Source: Alkalilimnicola ehrlichii
GTDB lineage: Bacteria; Pseudomonadota; Gammaproteobacteria; Nitrococcales; AK92
Assembly (NCBI RefSeq): GCF_003399765.1
Contig: NZ_NFZV01000003.1
Span: forward strand, 1-64,000
Direction: 5' to 3'
Length of the DNA stretch: 64,000 bases
Part shown: positions 63,938-64,000 of the stretch, piece by piece
Layout: each line of letters opens with the position of its first letter
Position numbering within the stretch: position 1 is the first letter of the stretch
Translations under genes and position numbers: made by a program
Notes under the pieces: model-generated
The model's input: the letters and a program-made list of their open reading frames with translations, nothing else
Database searches by the model: none
Told to the model about the DNA's origin: nothing

Positions 63938-64000
63938 ATGCGGTGGTGGTTCGGTGTCTTGGTGTCGGCTGTGTTTGTTTGTTCTGCCGCTCAGGCCGAA
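63938..64000 (+). CDS. Start of an exported protein, cut by window edge
   Basis: ATG 63938 with AAGGAAAA upstream opens 21 codons of a signal peptide (MRWWFGVLVSAVFVCSAAQA then E), with an apparent cleavage site after AQA. In related genomes the gene after envC and ctpA is often a divergent polysaccharide deacetylase (YibQ family). That identity is only a context guess. Confidence 0.55.
   Translation, partial: MRWWFGVLVSAVFVCSAAQAE

Overview
The window is about 64 kb of a gammaproteobacterial chromosome centred on the replication origin. The evidence is the ordered block rpmH-dnaA-dnaN-recF-gyrB, the mnmE-yidC-yidD-rnpA cluster, mnmG-rsmG-parA-parB next to a complete atp operon with glmU-glmS behind it, two-subunit glyQS, OxyR with both redox cysteines, and glnA followed by ntrBC. 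No close genus can be named from sequence alone. No tRNA, rRNA, CRISPR array, transposase or prophage was seen.

Layout. 1-4.4 kb is the least ordinary stretch: a truncated ketosynthase-like gene, a nucleotidyltransferase-HEPN gene, and a large orphan histidine kinase bracketed by two near-identical small-RNA genes. 4.4-15.3 kb holds polA, an outer-membrane protein, a LOG-family hydrolase, a membrane protein, a DJ-1/PfpI protein, uvrD, oxyR and a response regulator with a degenerate GGDEF domain. 15.3-30.2 kb is one long minus-strand run (mnmG, rsmG, parA, parB, atpIBEFHAGDC, glmU, glmS). 30.3-34.8 kb carries a molybdenum-cofactor block (mobA, mrp, moaB, moaE, moaD) and a membrane/repeat protein lying between mnmG and mnmE. 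35-45.2 kb is the origin region; the likely oriC is the dnaA-dnaN gap, and parS sites lie inside recF. 45.2-50.7 kb has plsC, gmhB, glyS, glyQ, a DnaA-box cluster and an unknown gene. 50.9-58 kb has a PP-loop/TusA sulfur-relay pair and a nitrogen-control unit (glnA with a sigma-54 promoter and NtrC sites, ntrB, ntrC). 58-64 kb has gpsA, secB, a rhodanese with an ArsR regulator, envC, ctpA and the start of another exported protein.

Two points matter most to a reader. First, about a dozen genes, including normally essential ones (mnmE, rsmG, recF, glyS, plsC), are each broken by one missing base, usually in a homopolymer run; every clear case is a deletion. This looks like uncorrected sequencing error rather than gene decay, so those genes are annotated as whole but frameshifted. 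Second, the strongest candidate for an undescribed element is the pair of roughly 115-nt minus-strand RNAs at 1805-1918 and 4252-4366. Each has hairpins with C-rich loops, an intrinsic terminator, and an upstream GAACTT-N16-TCWTAA promoter resembling RpoE/ECF sigma targets. They flank the histidine kinase.
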